Source: Combretum micranthum (taxonomy: Eukaryota > Streptophyta > Magnoliopsida > Myrtales > Combretaceae). From it: 64,000 bases of DNA. The stretch spans positions 1,178,001 through 1,242,000 of the forward strand of contig JAMXBD010000173.1 of the NCBI GenBank assembly GCA_024138025.1. Direction: 5' to 3'. A model generated the notes under the pieces. The model searched no databases and was not told the origin of the DNA. It was given only the letters and a program-made list of their open reading frames with translations. Of this stretch, positions 12,443 to 25,852 are shown one piece after another. Every line of letters begins with the position of its first letter. Positions within the stretch are counted from its first letter, which is position 1. The position numbers were made by a program, and so were the translations under genes.

Positions 12443-15400
12443 TAGACATCAGTATGGTTCTGGTCAGTTCCAGACCCGAACTGGAATCGAAACTGCCAGA
12501 GTTGGGGTGGTTCACGATTCCACAGAACCGCTGGTTCTGACGGTTCCGGTTCCGGTTCTACGCGACCCATGAACCAGGTTTTTCTTTTTCTTTTTTATTC
12601 TATGGTTATTTTTATTTATGTTCGTACCATCTGCACATTGAATCTGTCCTTACCCACATTGTCACGCCTCAACGGGTACCCTAAACGTGACAGTCCACCA
12701 CACTCAATATTAAAGCTTAAGTATGACTACCTTAGCCATTCCTAAAAGCTTTTATATTAAGTGTAAGGCGTACTTTTACAACTTTAGAGGACCATATATG
12801 GAATTATGAAGTTTAAGAAGATATAAATAACACATTAAGAAAAGAGGATTCATAATAATCATTCATTCATATCAATGGTTTTACAAACTTAGGAACATTT
12901 CCCCTCGATTACTAATCTATTACATGAATATCTGTACATCAAATCTAATACTACACTTTATCTAAACTTCTATCACCCAAAAAGAAATTACCTGCCCGCA
13001 GGGTCCTCGTGGCCTTAACCATAAGTAAGGAAACTGCAAAAGATATCTATTAGGGTGTAAGCTAATAGGCTTAGTGAGAACTATTTCCATAAATAACTTC
13101 TTGTAATAAGATTTCAAATAAGTTGATTAAACAATCAAATGTAATGCAACATACATGTGAGCAAATAAGCATATAGTTTTTCGGGAACTATATGTTGAAT
13201 GGATTTGCGCCCTCCATTCGGAGTTGGTGATACTTAACCTCAAAACAAGTAGTTTTAATTAAAAAGTTTTATGCTCGCGAGAACTCATCGCCAATCATTC
13301 CGAATCTACTTGATTTGACCTTGCTTTTGGATATTCCGCCAAGCATTTCCCTTAAGCCGCTAAGCAATCGCTTTCGGATCTCCCGCCAAGTGTTGCTTTC
13401 GACATGAGATTACTATCCTTCTCACCCAAGGACAATAACCTAACATACAATGTGACTCACTTCGTGGTATGCATGCATTCATTTATTTATAAAGTCATAG
13501 CATAATTATTTTTGAATTTAAGGCGATCAAAGAATTGCATACCCATCAAATGTTATACTAAAACAAATATTTAAAACAATTCCAGCTTCGATATTCTTAG
13601 AATTCTTTTAAAGAATTATTTTACATACACATCGATTTATCTTTTCCTAATTCTAATGCAACTAATTTACAAGCAAAACAAGTATAATATTTAATGGAAA
13701 TAAACTCATGATGCCATGTCGACTATTCCTCTAGGGGGATGAGTCGTTCACACACTCCACTTAATCATAATAATCCTCAAGGTAAAGGAATCCTTCCTCG
13801 GGTTCACCTAGCCAAAGAAAATACCCACAATGAGTATTCCTTGATGATTTTCTTGAAACTTGACAAAACAAGGTCAAAAGAACGTTAAAGTTCGTATAAA
13901 GGAATGTTCCAACTTAAAATGGCCATAACTTGGTTATTTTAACTCGGAATCGCGCATATAATATACCGATTTCTACCTACTCAAAAAAATCTACCCATTT
14001 CCAAACTTATTTTTAACAAACAAGGTCATATAGGCTCCAAAATAGTGGCGACAAAATTCACTACGAATTTTCCAACACAAAACAATTTTGGTTCAAAAAA
14101 TCAAAATTTGTTCGATAAATACTTAGTTATCTATATAGTTGAAAAATTCTATTTTTATAACTATATAACTCATATTCAAGCATGCTCAAGTGTTTTGTTG
14201 CCCAATTATTTTTCTTGAGTAAAACAATGTCGGGTTGAAGTTTTAAAAAGGTAGTTTTCAAGAATTGTTTTTGTAAATTTCTTGAAATGAATACTTTGTT
14301 TCCTCTTGTTTTCTAAAAACGCTTTATGTTGGTTTTATTATTTTTCCTAAGTAACTTTTTTTTTTAAAAATAAAATTTCCCATTTTCTAAGTTTTCTACA
14401 CTTATACTATTTTAGAAAATACACTATTCTTCCTATTTAGTTTTTTTGCACAAATTCCTTTGTCTATTTGTTTACAAAAATCTTCATTTGAAAATTTCTC
14501 ATTCCTTTCTCATGCCTTATGTTTTTCATAGAAATCATTCATTCATAAAAGTTTATTTTCTTGATAAAACAAAGTGGAACAATATGTGATTTAAAACTTT
14601 TTATAGTAAAGTAGTTTCTAAAATCTTAATAATTTTCTCTTGTAACTTGAAAAAAGATATCTTTATTTTTGTTTTTCAAACCATAGATTTTCTTCTTTTC
14701 ATAAACTTATTTCTAAGTGTCAAAATCTTTTTTTGTTTAATTATTTTTAGAAATTGGAATTTTTGGACAACAATATAATGAACATGATTTATGAGACTAA
14801 TAGTTAAACAAAATAACATAAAACATAAATAATAAAGTCAAGTATTGGAGTCTTATTTTTTCAAGGCTCCCGGACTAAGAAGTAGACTAGTCCCATAAAA
14901 TAAAATGAAGGAAAGAAAAGAAAGAAAGAAAACTTATTTTGACTTGATGAGGACAAGTCTAAGACTAGAGACTAGTCTTAAAATAATAAGGAATAAATAA
15001 ATAAATTACAAGGAATTAATAAATAAATTGCAAAGGAAAGTAAATAAATTGCATTGCATAAAAGTAAATAAATTGCAAGTCAGCTTATATGCTCTAAAGG
15101 ATATGTGCATATATATATAGACAATAATATTTAGATATAGTAGCAATAATATGAATAAAAATAATAACATAAACATAAATAGATTTTTCATGAACAAGAA
15201 CAATACATAAACATAATGTAGCTTCCATAACTTTGTGGTCTTTGGAAACTCACACTATGGTCATGTAAAGTTACATGACATGAAGAAGAAGAAAATAAAA
15301 GAAGGTAGTTACCTAAAGAAGACTTTGGTATGATTATGTGGTTATGGGTTTTGGTTGTTGGTAGAAGTTGTTTTGTGGGTATTTTGAGAGAGTTTTGGGA

Positions 15401-16573
15401 TGGTATTTTGAGAGAGTTTTGAGAGGAAATTTGAGAGAATTTGGTAAGAATTTATGGGTAGTGAATGTGTGAAAGAAGTGAAAGAGGAGGGGGGTATTTA
15501 TAAGAAAATGTGGAGTGATTTTTGTGTGATTAAAATAAAGAAAATTGAAACAAAATTGAGGAGATGGAGAGAGGGGGCGTCGGCCACTTGATAGTAGAGG
15601 GGGAGAGAATTTTTTTTTTTTTTTTGTTAAATAAAAGATGTAATGTGTAAGGTAGATGTGAAATAAAGTTATGAGAAAGGTAAAAAGTAAGGATTATAGG
15701 TTATGGAGTGTGTAAGAATAGGTGTAAAAAAAAGTAGAGATAAAAGAATAGTGTCGAATAGTAATGAATAGTGTAATGTAAGATAGATATGACTAATAAA
15801 GTACCGGTAGTAAGAAAATACGTGTATAAATGCGATATCTGTTATTTTTACTCATCGAAAAATTTCGAAATTGATATTTTTGAAAACCTTATATTTTTAC
15901 GAATCTAACGGTACATTCAGAATATTTTTACTATTCCGGGCTCCCGGACACGTTTTTCGAGGACTGTGTCCGATCGGGTTCCGAAATTCGCAAAACTGAT
16001 ATTTTTATAAAACCTCTGGTGATTACGAATTATTCTAGCTAATTATCCAAACTTCGTTTTCCAGGGCCAAAGAAAACGGCAATGCCGGATTTAATCGGTT
16101 ACAGTAAACTAGAGTTTTGTTGACCTTTTAGGGTTCCGTTTGACTTCCGGTTTAGTGTTTTATGCTAAACCGATTCCAAAAATTTGGGGGTTTATACACA
16201 TAGTCCTCCCCCATATAATAATTAAAGTTTGTATATCATTATTATTAGTATGGATGCTTATCGCTGGTGATAAGATGATGACTTCCCAAATTGCAATACG
16301 TAGGCTGAACCCACCCCTCCACCTTCCCCCCCTTTACGCACCCAGTCCCCTCCCTCAATTCATTCCGTGTTCTATTTTTTCTTTTTTTTTTTTAATGGCA
16401 GGTCTGAACCGGTTGAACCGTCGGTTCCGTGTGGACGAACCGCTAAGACCCGTTGGTTCTGACGGATCCTTCGGAGGTCCATAACCATTCCCGATGAGGC
16501 GGTTCCAAATACGAAACCGCCAGGGATAGTTTAGGGCGGTTCGCAGTTCGGAACCATCCCACGCCGATGTCTA
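12443..16573. mobile_element. hAT-like non-autonomous transposon, split by a solo LTR
   Basis: The left end reads TAGACATCAGTATGG and the right end, read inward on the minus strand, TAGACATCGGCGTGG: a 15-bp imperfect terminal inverted repeat. Both ends lead into sequence full of GGTTC/GAACC words (12455-12590 and 16395-16560), the subterminal pattern common in plant hAT elements. The 8 bp outside (AGTAGGAG and AATGGGGG) agree at five positions and differ only by A/G changes, compatible with an eroded 8-bp hAT duplication. No transposase is present. The solo LTR at 12660-16196 sits inside it. Confidence 0.5.
12660..16196 (+). mobile_element. solo LTR, long-LTR retrotransposon family, copy 1
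   Basis: It starts TGTCACGCCTCAACGG and ends GGGGGTTTATA, where copy 2 ends GGGGATTTACA, so the terminal CA seems to have mutated to TA. CACAT stands immediately before (12655-12659) and after (16197-16201), a perfect 5-bp target duplication. Long stretches align with copy 2, including the TGGCCATAACTTG region (about 13920) and the region ending with the GTGTCCGATCGGGTTC word (about 15968). At 3.5 kb it contains no coding region, PBS or PPT, so it is an LTR left by recombination between two LTRs. The family is probably Ty3/gypsy by size and look, but no internal region is present to prove it. Confidence 0.85.
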
Positions 16574-18226
16574 AATGGGGGCACCAAAAGGACAAAATTA
16601 TGCAGCGTATGACCAAAGCGGACAATACTTTGATGGGCAAAGTTCCGAAGCATTACACACAATACTTAATTCACCTCCTCTGGTGTATTATCCAATGTGT
16701 TATACTGGTGTTACAAATCATGTTCATGCAATTTAATAAAAGTTGAATTGAAATCTATACACACATACACACACACACACATACACTTTATAAATTAAAG
16801 CATAATCTGCTATAAGGGATTCATAATTAGCATACTGTATATAGAGAAGAAATATTTAATAGTGTGATTGAGTTCTACCTTTCTTTATTTCTTTTTTTAT
16901 TACATATTTTTATGATTTTTTTTCTTATTTGATTAATATATTTAATATATAATACATGATAAATTAATGGCATGTATTTTTGTTGTTTTTCTAATTTTTG
17001 TTTTTGTTAAATTAATATGCATAATATCTATAGTTTATAAATATGTTGAAATCACTAAACGTTAAGTATTCGCATAAGCCATTAAATCTATAACATTAAT
17101 TGTTACTTTAAATTTTTATGTTAAGTGAGGGAGAAAGAGATTATTTTAACAATAATTTCAAATAAGTGTATTTTGTATTGAAGTTAACAGAAAAAAAGAA
17201 AGAACTTAAGTTTCTCATTACATAGTCCATTGGTGTCTTTATTTCTGAGAAAGAGTGTGGTGTTATTAATTGTTTATTCGCAATCTTTTGTAAAGCACCA
17301 TACAAAAGATTCTTAAGTGGTTTAGTGAAGGTATGAGTTGTGTATATCATGTTAGTGTGATTTTTGTAAAAAGGTATAATGAGTGTGTTTGTCAATAAAG
17401 TGTGGTGTGATGTCTATTATGAGGCATTTGTGGGATGGTGGATTATGGAGTTTGAATCGAATTCCATATTATATCGCAATTTATTTTATTTTTTTCCCTA
17501 TCTCTTTATTTATTGCAATTTATTTATTGTCAATTATTCAGTAAATTGCAATTGTTTAGACTTAGTTTTTGTAAAAGAGATAATTTATTCTTAATACTCA
17601 ATTTACCCCCTTTTGAGTATTATCTAAAGGTGTTATATAGGTTTTACAAATCATGTCCGTCCAATTTAATAAAACTTTAATGAAACCATATACTTTATTA
17701 TTTAAAGCTTATAATATTATGAGGGATTCATAACGAGCATATTGAATACATAGAAGAAATATTTAACAGTCGGATTAAGTTTTACCTTTCTTTATTTCTT
17801 TATATATTACATATTTTTATGATTGTCTCTAATTTTCATTAATTTATTTAATATACAAGACATGATAAATAAATGACATTTGTTTTATTTTATTTTTCTA
17901 ATTTTGTTTTTATTAAATTAATACATATAAGAATTATAGTTCACAAACATGTTGGCATTAATACATGTTAAGTAATTCACCTAAGCCATAAGATCTAGAG
18001 CATTAATTGTTACTTTAAATGTTTGGCTTAAGTGAGGGGTAAAGAGATTATTTTTACAATTATTTCAATTGAGTGCAATTTGTATTGAATTAAATAGGAA
18101 AAATAATGACCTTTAGTTTCATATTACATAGTCAAATAGGTATCTTCCTTTCTTTGTTTTAGAAAGAGAGAATTTGTAAGGCACCATACTAGAGAATCTT
18201 AAGTGGTTTAGTAAAGGTATAAGTTG

Positions 18227-18669
18227 GAAATAATTTCATGTTTGCAAACTCTAATTGAAATTAATTACTTATTTAGGTCAAAATAAAAACAATTACCAAT
18301 ATACAGTTGCTAAATCGCGTGTATAGATCATAATATACAGACATTATACGATGTACTGTATATCGCGTATTGCAGTCGCGATATTCATATGAATATTGTG
18401 TTTACAAAATGTGATTTACATGCAAATAAAAACATTCATATCGCAATTAGCAATCGCGATATGTGATTAAGTCCTATATCGCGATTAATAATCCCGATAT
18501 AGCAACTATACATAAACTTTATATCCTGTTTTATTCTCGAGATTTACATGTAAATTATTACATCTTGTGTTTTAAAAGCGATTTTGCTATGGTATATTGG
18601 TAATTAATTTCATCAAAGTTGTATATTGGTAATATTTTTTCACAGGAACCCTAGACATGTATTGAACTC
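18227..18669. mobile_element. 443-bp MITE-like element with three TCGCGA hairpins
   Basis: The element interrupts an array unit and is flanked by GTATAAGTTG (18217-18226) and GTATAAATTG (18670-18679), a 10-bp target duplication with one mismatch. Inside are a pair of inverted copies of AATTACCAATATAC (near 18290 and 18593, the latter as GTATATTGGTAATT) and three 23-nt near-palindromes at 18361-18383, 18439-18461 and 18477-18499. Their arms resemble TATCGCGATT and AATCGCGATA. There is no coding capacity. The class is uncertain; the duplication length suggests a MULE-type MITE. Confidence 0.65.
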
Positions 18670-19304
18670 GTATAAATTGTTTATAGCGTGTTAGTGTAAT
18701 TATTGTAAAATGTATAGCTTGAGTGTGTTATGCGTAGTCTCTTTGAGCAAAATATGTTTGTCAATAAAGTGTGGTGTGATGTCTATTGGGTGGTATTTGT
18801 GGATTATGGATAATAGAGGGTGAATTGGATTCATCATTATATCACGGTTTGTTTCATTTTTTCCTTAGCTCTTTATTTATTGCGATTTATCTTCTATGTG
18901 ATTTCTTTAGTAAATTGCAGTTGTTTAGAATTAGTTTTTTGTAAAAGAGATCATTTATCCTTAATACTCAATTTATCCCCCTTTTGAGTATTATCCAAAT
19001 GTGTATATAGATTTTACAAAGCATATCTGTCTAACTTAATTAAAGCTTAATGAAACTTTATGATTTAAAGCTTATTCTATTATAAGAGATTCATAATGAA
19101 CATATTTTATACATAGAAGAAATATTTAACAGTCAGATTGAGTTTCACCTTTCTTTATTTCTTTATATATTATGTATTTTTATGATTGTTTCTATTTTTC
19201 ATTAATGTAGTTAATATATGATACATGATAAATAAATGACATTATTTTTTTATTTTTCTAATTTTTTATTAAATTAATACATATAAGATTTATAATTCAT
19301 AGAT

Positions 19305-19975
19305 GGAAGCTGGAACTTGAGCACGTGGAACCAACTTGGATGGATACACAATATGGAAGCTGCAACTTACATGTTGATGTTGCTTTTAGTGAAAATAATC
19401 TTTGGTCTAGTGCAGGTGGCTATTTACAAGACTCAAATGGTATAAGAGGTTTCATACGGAAAATCAACGCAAATTCACCCCTATAAGCTGAGATATGGAG
19501 CATTTATTAGGGTCTACACCTTGCCCAGTCCTTCCAGAACTACCAAATAGTCTTGAAATCTAATTCCATGACTGCAATCAACTGGATTTAAGGCTACTGA
19601 TGTTGATACTAATATCTTATTAAACGTTATTATCCAGTGCAAGCAATTGATCCAGACAATCCCTTGGGTCCAATTATGCTGGACGGCTAGAGAATATTAC
19701 TTCATTGCACATACCCTCGCCCATGTACATGGATCTTTTAGATATGATATTAATTTATTAGGAGATCTACTACATCGAATCTTCTCTTTACTATCTCCAA
19801 TAGAACAGGATGTCCTAAAAACTGCTAGCTTTTGTCTTCCTCATTTTTTCCATTGTAATCAATCTTCTTTAGTAGTTGATTATGGATAACTTGTTTTTTC
19901 CTTTGTACTTAGACTTTAGCGTGTTTGCGCAAGTTGCTTAATGAAAATTTTTTATTCGACCGAAAAAAAAAAAAA
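19305..19975 (+). pseudogene. LINE 3' end with RNase H-like domain, 5'-truncated
   Basis: A retroposed fragment inserted in an array unit. ATTCATAGAT stands at 19295-19304 and again at 19976-19985, directly after the A-run that ends the insert, so both target duplication and poly(A) tail are present. The coding part resembles the plant RVT_3 RNase H-like domain: CNLHVDVAFSENN, then AGGYLQDSNGIRGF, AEIWS, and near 19680-19740 TAREYYFIAHTLAHVH (compare the ARExNxxADxLA pattern). Two or more stops or frameshifts break it. The reverse transcriptase is absent, the usual result of 5' truncation during LINE insertion. Confidence 0.8.
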
Positions 19976-20932
19976 ATTCATAGATATGTTGGCATTAATA
20001 AATGTTAAGTATTCTAACAAGCCATCGGGTCTATAGCATTAGTTATTACTTTAAATTTTTGCGTTTAGTGAGGGAGAAAGATATTATTTTGACAATTATT
20101 TCAATTGAATGTAATTCATATTGAATTGAATAGAAAAAGAAAGGACTTAGCTTCATATTACATTGTTGATTCAGTATCTTTGTTTGTTTTAGAAAGAGAT
20201 AAAAGGTGTAGTGTTATTAAGTGTTAGTTTGCAATATTTTGTGAGGCACTATATTATAGTTTATTAAGTGGTTTAATGAAGGTATAAGTTGTGTTTTTGT
20301 GTTAACATGATTCTTGTAAAATGTATAACTTCAGTATGTTTATGTGTTGTTCCTTCGAAGAGAAATATATTTGTCAATAATGTGTAGTGTGAACTCCATT
20401 ATGAGGCATTTCTGGGGCTATGGATTATACAGGGCGGACCAAATTCCACACATGCCTTGTTTTCTTTTTTCCCTATCTCTTCATATAATGCAATTTATCT
20501 ATTATGTTATTTGTTTGTTAAATTACAATTATTTAGACTTAGTTTCTGGAAAAAAAAATAACTTAGCCTTAATACTCAATTCACCCCTTTTAAGTGTCAT
20601 CCAAGGTGTTATATAGGTTTTACAAATCATGTCTATGCAATTTAATAAAAGCAAAATGAAAAAAAAAGCCATATACTTTATAAATTAAAGCTTTTTTATT
20701 ATAAGGGATTCATAACGAGCATATTGTATACGGGAAAGAAATATTTAACAGTCATATTAAGTTTCACCTTTCTTTATTTCCTTTTTTATTATATATTTTT
20801 ATGATTTTTTTCTATTTTCATTAATTTATTTAATATATAATACATGATAAATGAATGACATTTATTTTTTATTTTTCTAATTTTTTTAAATATATAATAT
20901 TTATAATTCATATATCTTTTGGTATTGATAAA

Positions 20933-21233
20933 AGGTAAATTACACTATAAGGTATTAACGTCTAGGAGTAAACTTATTTGAGGTGTCAAGTAGTTAAAAA
21001 GAGGAACCAATATTTTCACAAAGTGAATCAAAATTTCCCTAATTTTTGTCAATGTTCAATTATATATATCTTATTTGAATCATTTTGTAAAACATTTATT
21101 TATCTTTTTAACTATTTAAAATGTTGATGCATTAAATAAACTTATTCCTAAACATTAATACTTTAAATTAACTTTGTAAAATGTTGATACTACAAATGAA
21201 CTTACTCTATACTTTTTTTTATGTAGTTTACCC
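20933..21233. mobile_element. MITE, same family as 9230-9506
   Basis: It begins AGGTAAATTACACTATA and ends TATGTAGTTTACC, matching the ends of the MITE at 9230. The flanking 9-mers ATTGATAAA and ATTAATATA agree at seven positions. Removing the element restores the array unit (TTGATAAA joined to TGCTAAGTATTCACC). Confidence 0.65.
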
Positions 21234-22737
21234 CATTAATATATGCTAAGTATTCACCTAAGCCTTCAAAATTAATTGTTACTTTAAAATTTTGTGCTAA
21301 GTAGAGGATAATGAGATTATTTTATCAATTATTTCAATTGGGTGTAATTTGTAATGAATTGAATATAAAAAGAAAGAACTTTAGTTTCACGTTACATAGT
21401 TGATTATATATATTTTTGTTCTATTTTAGAACGAGAGAAAAAATATAGTGCCATTGAGTGCTAGTTTGCAATCTTTTGTAAGGCATGATAGTAGAGTTTG
21501 TTAAGTGATTTAGTGAAGGTATAAATTGTGTCTAATGTGTTAGTGTGATTTAGTGAAGGTATAAGTTGTAAGGCATTGAGTGTTAGTTTGTAATCTATTG
21601 TAAAGTATAATACTAGAGTTTATTAAGTGATTTAGTGAAGATATAAATTATGTCTAGTGTGTTAGTAAGATTCTTGTAGAAGGTATAACTTTAGTGTGTT
21701 TGTATTTAGTTGCTTTTGGAGCAAAATGTGTTTGTCAATAAAGTGTAGTGTGAAGTCCATTAGGAAACATTCGTGGGTCTGTGGATTATAGAAGGCGGAT
21801 CGAATTCCACATTATATCGTGATTAGTTTTATTTTTTCCCTATCTCTTTATTTATTGTAATTTATCTATCGTGTTGTTTTTTTGTTGTTGTAACTGTTTA
21901 TACTTAGTTTTTGAAAAAGAGATAATTAATCCTTAATACTCAATTGACCCCCTTTTGAGTATTATCTAAGGTGTTATATAGGTTTTACAAATCATGTTCA
22001 TGTGAATTAATAAAGCTAAATGAAAAAATCCATATATTCATAAACTAAAGCTTATTCTTCTACAAGGGATTTGCAACGTGCATATTGTATATAGAGAATA
22101 AATATTTAATAGTCAAATTGAGTTTTTATTTTTACTTATTTGTTTTTTTATTACATATTTTTATGAGTTTTTTCTTTTGCATTATTTTATTTAATATATA
22201 AAATAGATGATAAATAAATGACATTTTTTTTGAATATTTGTTTTTGTTAAATCAATATATATATATATATATAATATTTATAGTTCGTAGATATGTTGAA
22301 ATTAATAAATGTTAAGTATTAATGTAAGCTATCAGATCTATAGCATTAATTGTTACTTTAAATTTTTTTTTTTGGTTAAGTGAGGAAGAAAGAGATTATT
22401 TTAACAATTATTTCAAATAAGTGTAGGTTGTATTGAAATGAACAGAAAAAGAAAAAACTTCGGTTTCCCATGACATAGCGGACGATATCTTTCTTTCTCT
22501 ATTTTAGAAAGAGATTTAAAATTGTAGTGCCATTAAGTGTCTGTTGGCAATATTTTGTAAAGCACCATACTAGAGTTTGTTAAGTGGTTTAGTGAAGTTA
22601 TAACTTGTCTAAAGTGTATTAGCATGATTTTTGTAAAAGGTATGTGATCCAAGGGAAGGAACTGATCATGAGCATATTGTAAGTAACGATGGTGATAACC
22701 TAGGGTATATTGCAAGTGGAAAGAACAAGAGGAGTCT

Positions 22738-25700
22738 TGCCACGCCCCAGAGGGTACCCTAAACGTGACAGTCTGCCGCATATAATATTAAAGCTAATGA
22801 ATGACAATCTTAGTCACGCAGGAGCTTCGATATCACATGCAAGGCGTGCTTCCAAGATAGTAGGAGACTCATAGGGGTATTACGTTTAAATAGATAGCAA
22901 AAGCAAGCATGAATCTTAAGTAGGTAATCATAAGATCTTTATTCGATAACAAGTTCGTACATCATCTTAGAGGCATTCCCTCGCCTTAAAGTCTTTGTTC
23001 AACTATACTAATAACAAAATAAACATAACTACCACATAAGTTTACTATAGAGATTTTTCCTAGAAGTTTATGTTCAAAACTAAAAATACATAAACTTTTT
23101 TCGAAAACTCCTAGTAGCATAAGCTCATACCTGACACATTGGGCTCCTCGGGGCCAACCATAGATAATTATACTATAATAGAAAACTATAAGGGTATAAG
23201 CAAATCTAGCTTAGTGAGATAATTCCTAACTATATAACATTTCCATATGACAACCAAGTAATTTAATTCAAGCATATGTAATGCACCAATCACATGAACA
23301 ACCAATTACACAAGATCAACCAGAAATCAAGTGCAGCATGGATTTAACGCCCTCCATGACAAGGGTTGGGTAATTACAGGCCCATACGACCATCAATATT
23401 TGCAGATTTGTCGGCTCCTGCTTGCCCTGTAGACTTCCTGGCTCCTACTGACCCATGTAGACTTACCGGCTCCTACCAGCCACAACTACCACTTCCTCGT
23501 TTCCCCACACGAAGAATAGTAGTGAAATAAATGTGACTCACAAGTATGATATGCATGAATAATTTCAATTAAGCATTTAATCATATAAGTTGAGTTCATA
23601 TTAAAGGTGGTCAACCATAATTTCATCATATCAATACAAGAGTCACACTTTTATTTAACACATTGTCTTTCGATATACTTAATTTTCATTCAACAATTAT
23701 TTCATAACAATTGTTCATTTATTTCCTAAATTTCTAGTGCCACTAATTACAAGCACAAACAAGGAAATGTAACTTAGGAAAAGAATTAACTCACTCCATA
23801 ATGGTATATCTAATCAAAATAGTCCTCCGGATAGATGATCTCGGGTCCCTCGTCACCTAAACAAGATGAAATATCCAAAATGAGTCTTTCATAAAACTTC
23901 TATTTTTAAATATTCTAATCTTTTCGTAAAATCACGGTAAAATCGTATAAGAGAAAATTCCAATTTAAAATGGCCATAACTTGCTCATTTTAACTCGGAA
24001 TTTCGCGTATAATATATTGTTTTCTACCTACTCGAAAAAATCTACGCATTTCTAAGCTTATTTTCATCAAACTATATCGTTTGGGTTTCGAAAAAACAGC
24101 GACCAGATTTGTCACGAATTTGCAAAAACTTGTTTTCCTTCCTGTAAACAAAGCTTATTTGAAAAGATAAATATTTCAAGTATTTTGTAAACTTTTTGAA
24201 AGGCATATACATATATGTAATGACTCATAACCAATGTATGAAGTAAATGAAGTTGTCTCAACTTATGAAAAATAAGGTTTTAAAAGACTTTGAACTTGAG
24301 ATTTTATTGGAATATTCATTTTACTTTTGAAAGGATTCTTGGGTTATTTGAGATGAATATTTCTTTTTCTAAAATTAATTTCTTGCAACTACTTTAATTT
24401 CCTAAGGAGTGGTTTTATTTTCTAAACTTAAATTCCAATAACTTTTAAGAGTAATAGAATGATATTTTTGTTCTTGTTATGATTCCAAAAGAATTTCTAA
24501 CACTTGATGAAAAGTAAGTTTTTATAAAACTTTTTGTTTATTTAAGAAAAATCATTTCTAAGCATGTTCATGGGTTCTTTAAGAATCTATTTTCTACATT
24601 TATTTAAAAAAGAACCTTTAGTTTTAAAAAACACTTCTCCATTTATTTTTTTGTTGAGACAAAAACATTATGTTCATGCATGAATATGAATCATAAACTA
24701 TAGAAATATAAAGGAACATAATAACTTGAAAGATTAAGCAAAGAAGAAAGTAAATCAAGTATTGGGACCTTAGCTTCATCAAGGTACCCCGGGACTAAGA
24801 AAAGACTAGTCCCGAAAAGAAAAGAAAAAGTTTTGACTTGATGAGGACAAGTCTAAAACTAGAATGACTAGTCTTAAAACAACTTGAAATAAATAAATTG
24901 CAATGAAGTAAATAAATTGCATGAAAGATAAATAAATTGCAAAACAATGAATCTATTGTTGTTTTCTTAACCTTCATGGTTTTAGAAAACACACACTAAG
25001 TTCATACTAAGTAGATGAACATAGGAATTTCTTGAAGAAAGTTTACCTAAAAGAAGAAACTAAAGAGAGCTTTCTTGTAAGACTTCTTGGAAAGAATTCT
25101 TGAGAGATTTTGGGATAGTAACTTTAGTATAGAAGTGGTGTGAAAGAAGTGAAAGTATGAGGGGGTATTTATAGAAAAATGTGCGAGATAATTTGTGTTA
25201 ATTAAATAAGTAAAAATAAAACAAATTGGAAGAGATGGGAGAGGGGGCTGGCGCAATTTCTTGTGCATGGGGAAGACAAAAATTATTTTGTTAATTAAAA
25301 GTAAGAAATGAAAGATGTGAAAATGAAAATGTGTAAGAAATAGGTGTATGGTTTGTAAGAGTAGGTTGTAAAAAAAAGTAGAGATAGGTGAATAGTGTAG
25401 AATAGTAGAAAATAGTGTAATGTAAAAGTAGACATGACAATTTAATGCCGGTATTAAGAAAATATGCGTATAAATACGATATCTGATATTTTTAGCTACC
25501 GAAAAATTACGAAATTGATATTTTTGGAAATCTTATATTTTATGAGTCTAAAGGTATATTCGGAATATTTTTCCTACTATGAACTCCCGGACACGTTTTT
25601 CAAGAGTCGTGTCCGATCGGGTTCAAAGGACACTCGAATCTCTTCAATCTAATATTTTTATATAATCTATAGCTATTACGAACTATTATAGCTAACTTTT

Positions 25701-25847
25701 CTAACTTCGTTTTCTAGGGTTTGAGAAAACGGCAATGTCGGACTTAAGCGGTTACGGTAAACTAGGGTTTTGTTGACACTGGAAATCCGGTTGACATCCG
25801 ATTAGGGTTTAAGTTTTAATTTGGATCCAAAAATTTGGGGATTTACA
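22738..25847 (+). mobile_element. solo LTR, same family, copy 2
   Basis: It starts TGCCACGCCCCAGAGG and ends GGGGATTTACA. AGTCT stands directly before (22733-22737) and after (25848-25852), a perfect 5-bp target duplication. It aligns with copy 1 over its length, most clearly at the TGGCCATAACTTG region (about 23970) and the last 400 bp. A block of 28-bp repeats at about 23409-23480 is peculiar to this copy. No internal retrotransposon region is present. It lies in the break of the sixth array unit, together with unclassified flanks at about 22640-22732 and 25853-26310. Confidence 0.88.
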
Positions 25848-25852
25848 AGTCT

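Larger units (their letters stand above)
12105..16660 (+). mobile_element. TRIM-like short LTR element, split by later insertions
   Basis: The array unit stops near 12105 and resumes near 16665. Just inside are two related segments, 12246-12330 and 16574-16655 (shared words ACAAAAT, CCAAAG, GACAATAC, then GGGC). They look like the ends of a pair of short LTRs. The first is followed at once by TGGTATCAGAGC (12331-12342), the primer-binding site for initiator tRNA-Met. At 12222-12244 is GATGGGTGATCTCCTAGGAAG, here with only two differences from the 5S rRNA 3' domain word as I recall it; 5S-derived LTRs are the hallmark of Cassandra TRIMs. No coding sequence belongs to this element. The body now contains a hAT-like element and a solo LTR. 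The Cassandra link is inference. Confidence 0.5.

Noticed and set aside
16140..16484. 114-codon open frame
   Set aside because: It crosses the end of a solo LTR and the hAT-like end, so it spans unrelated insertions and matches no family.
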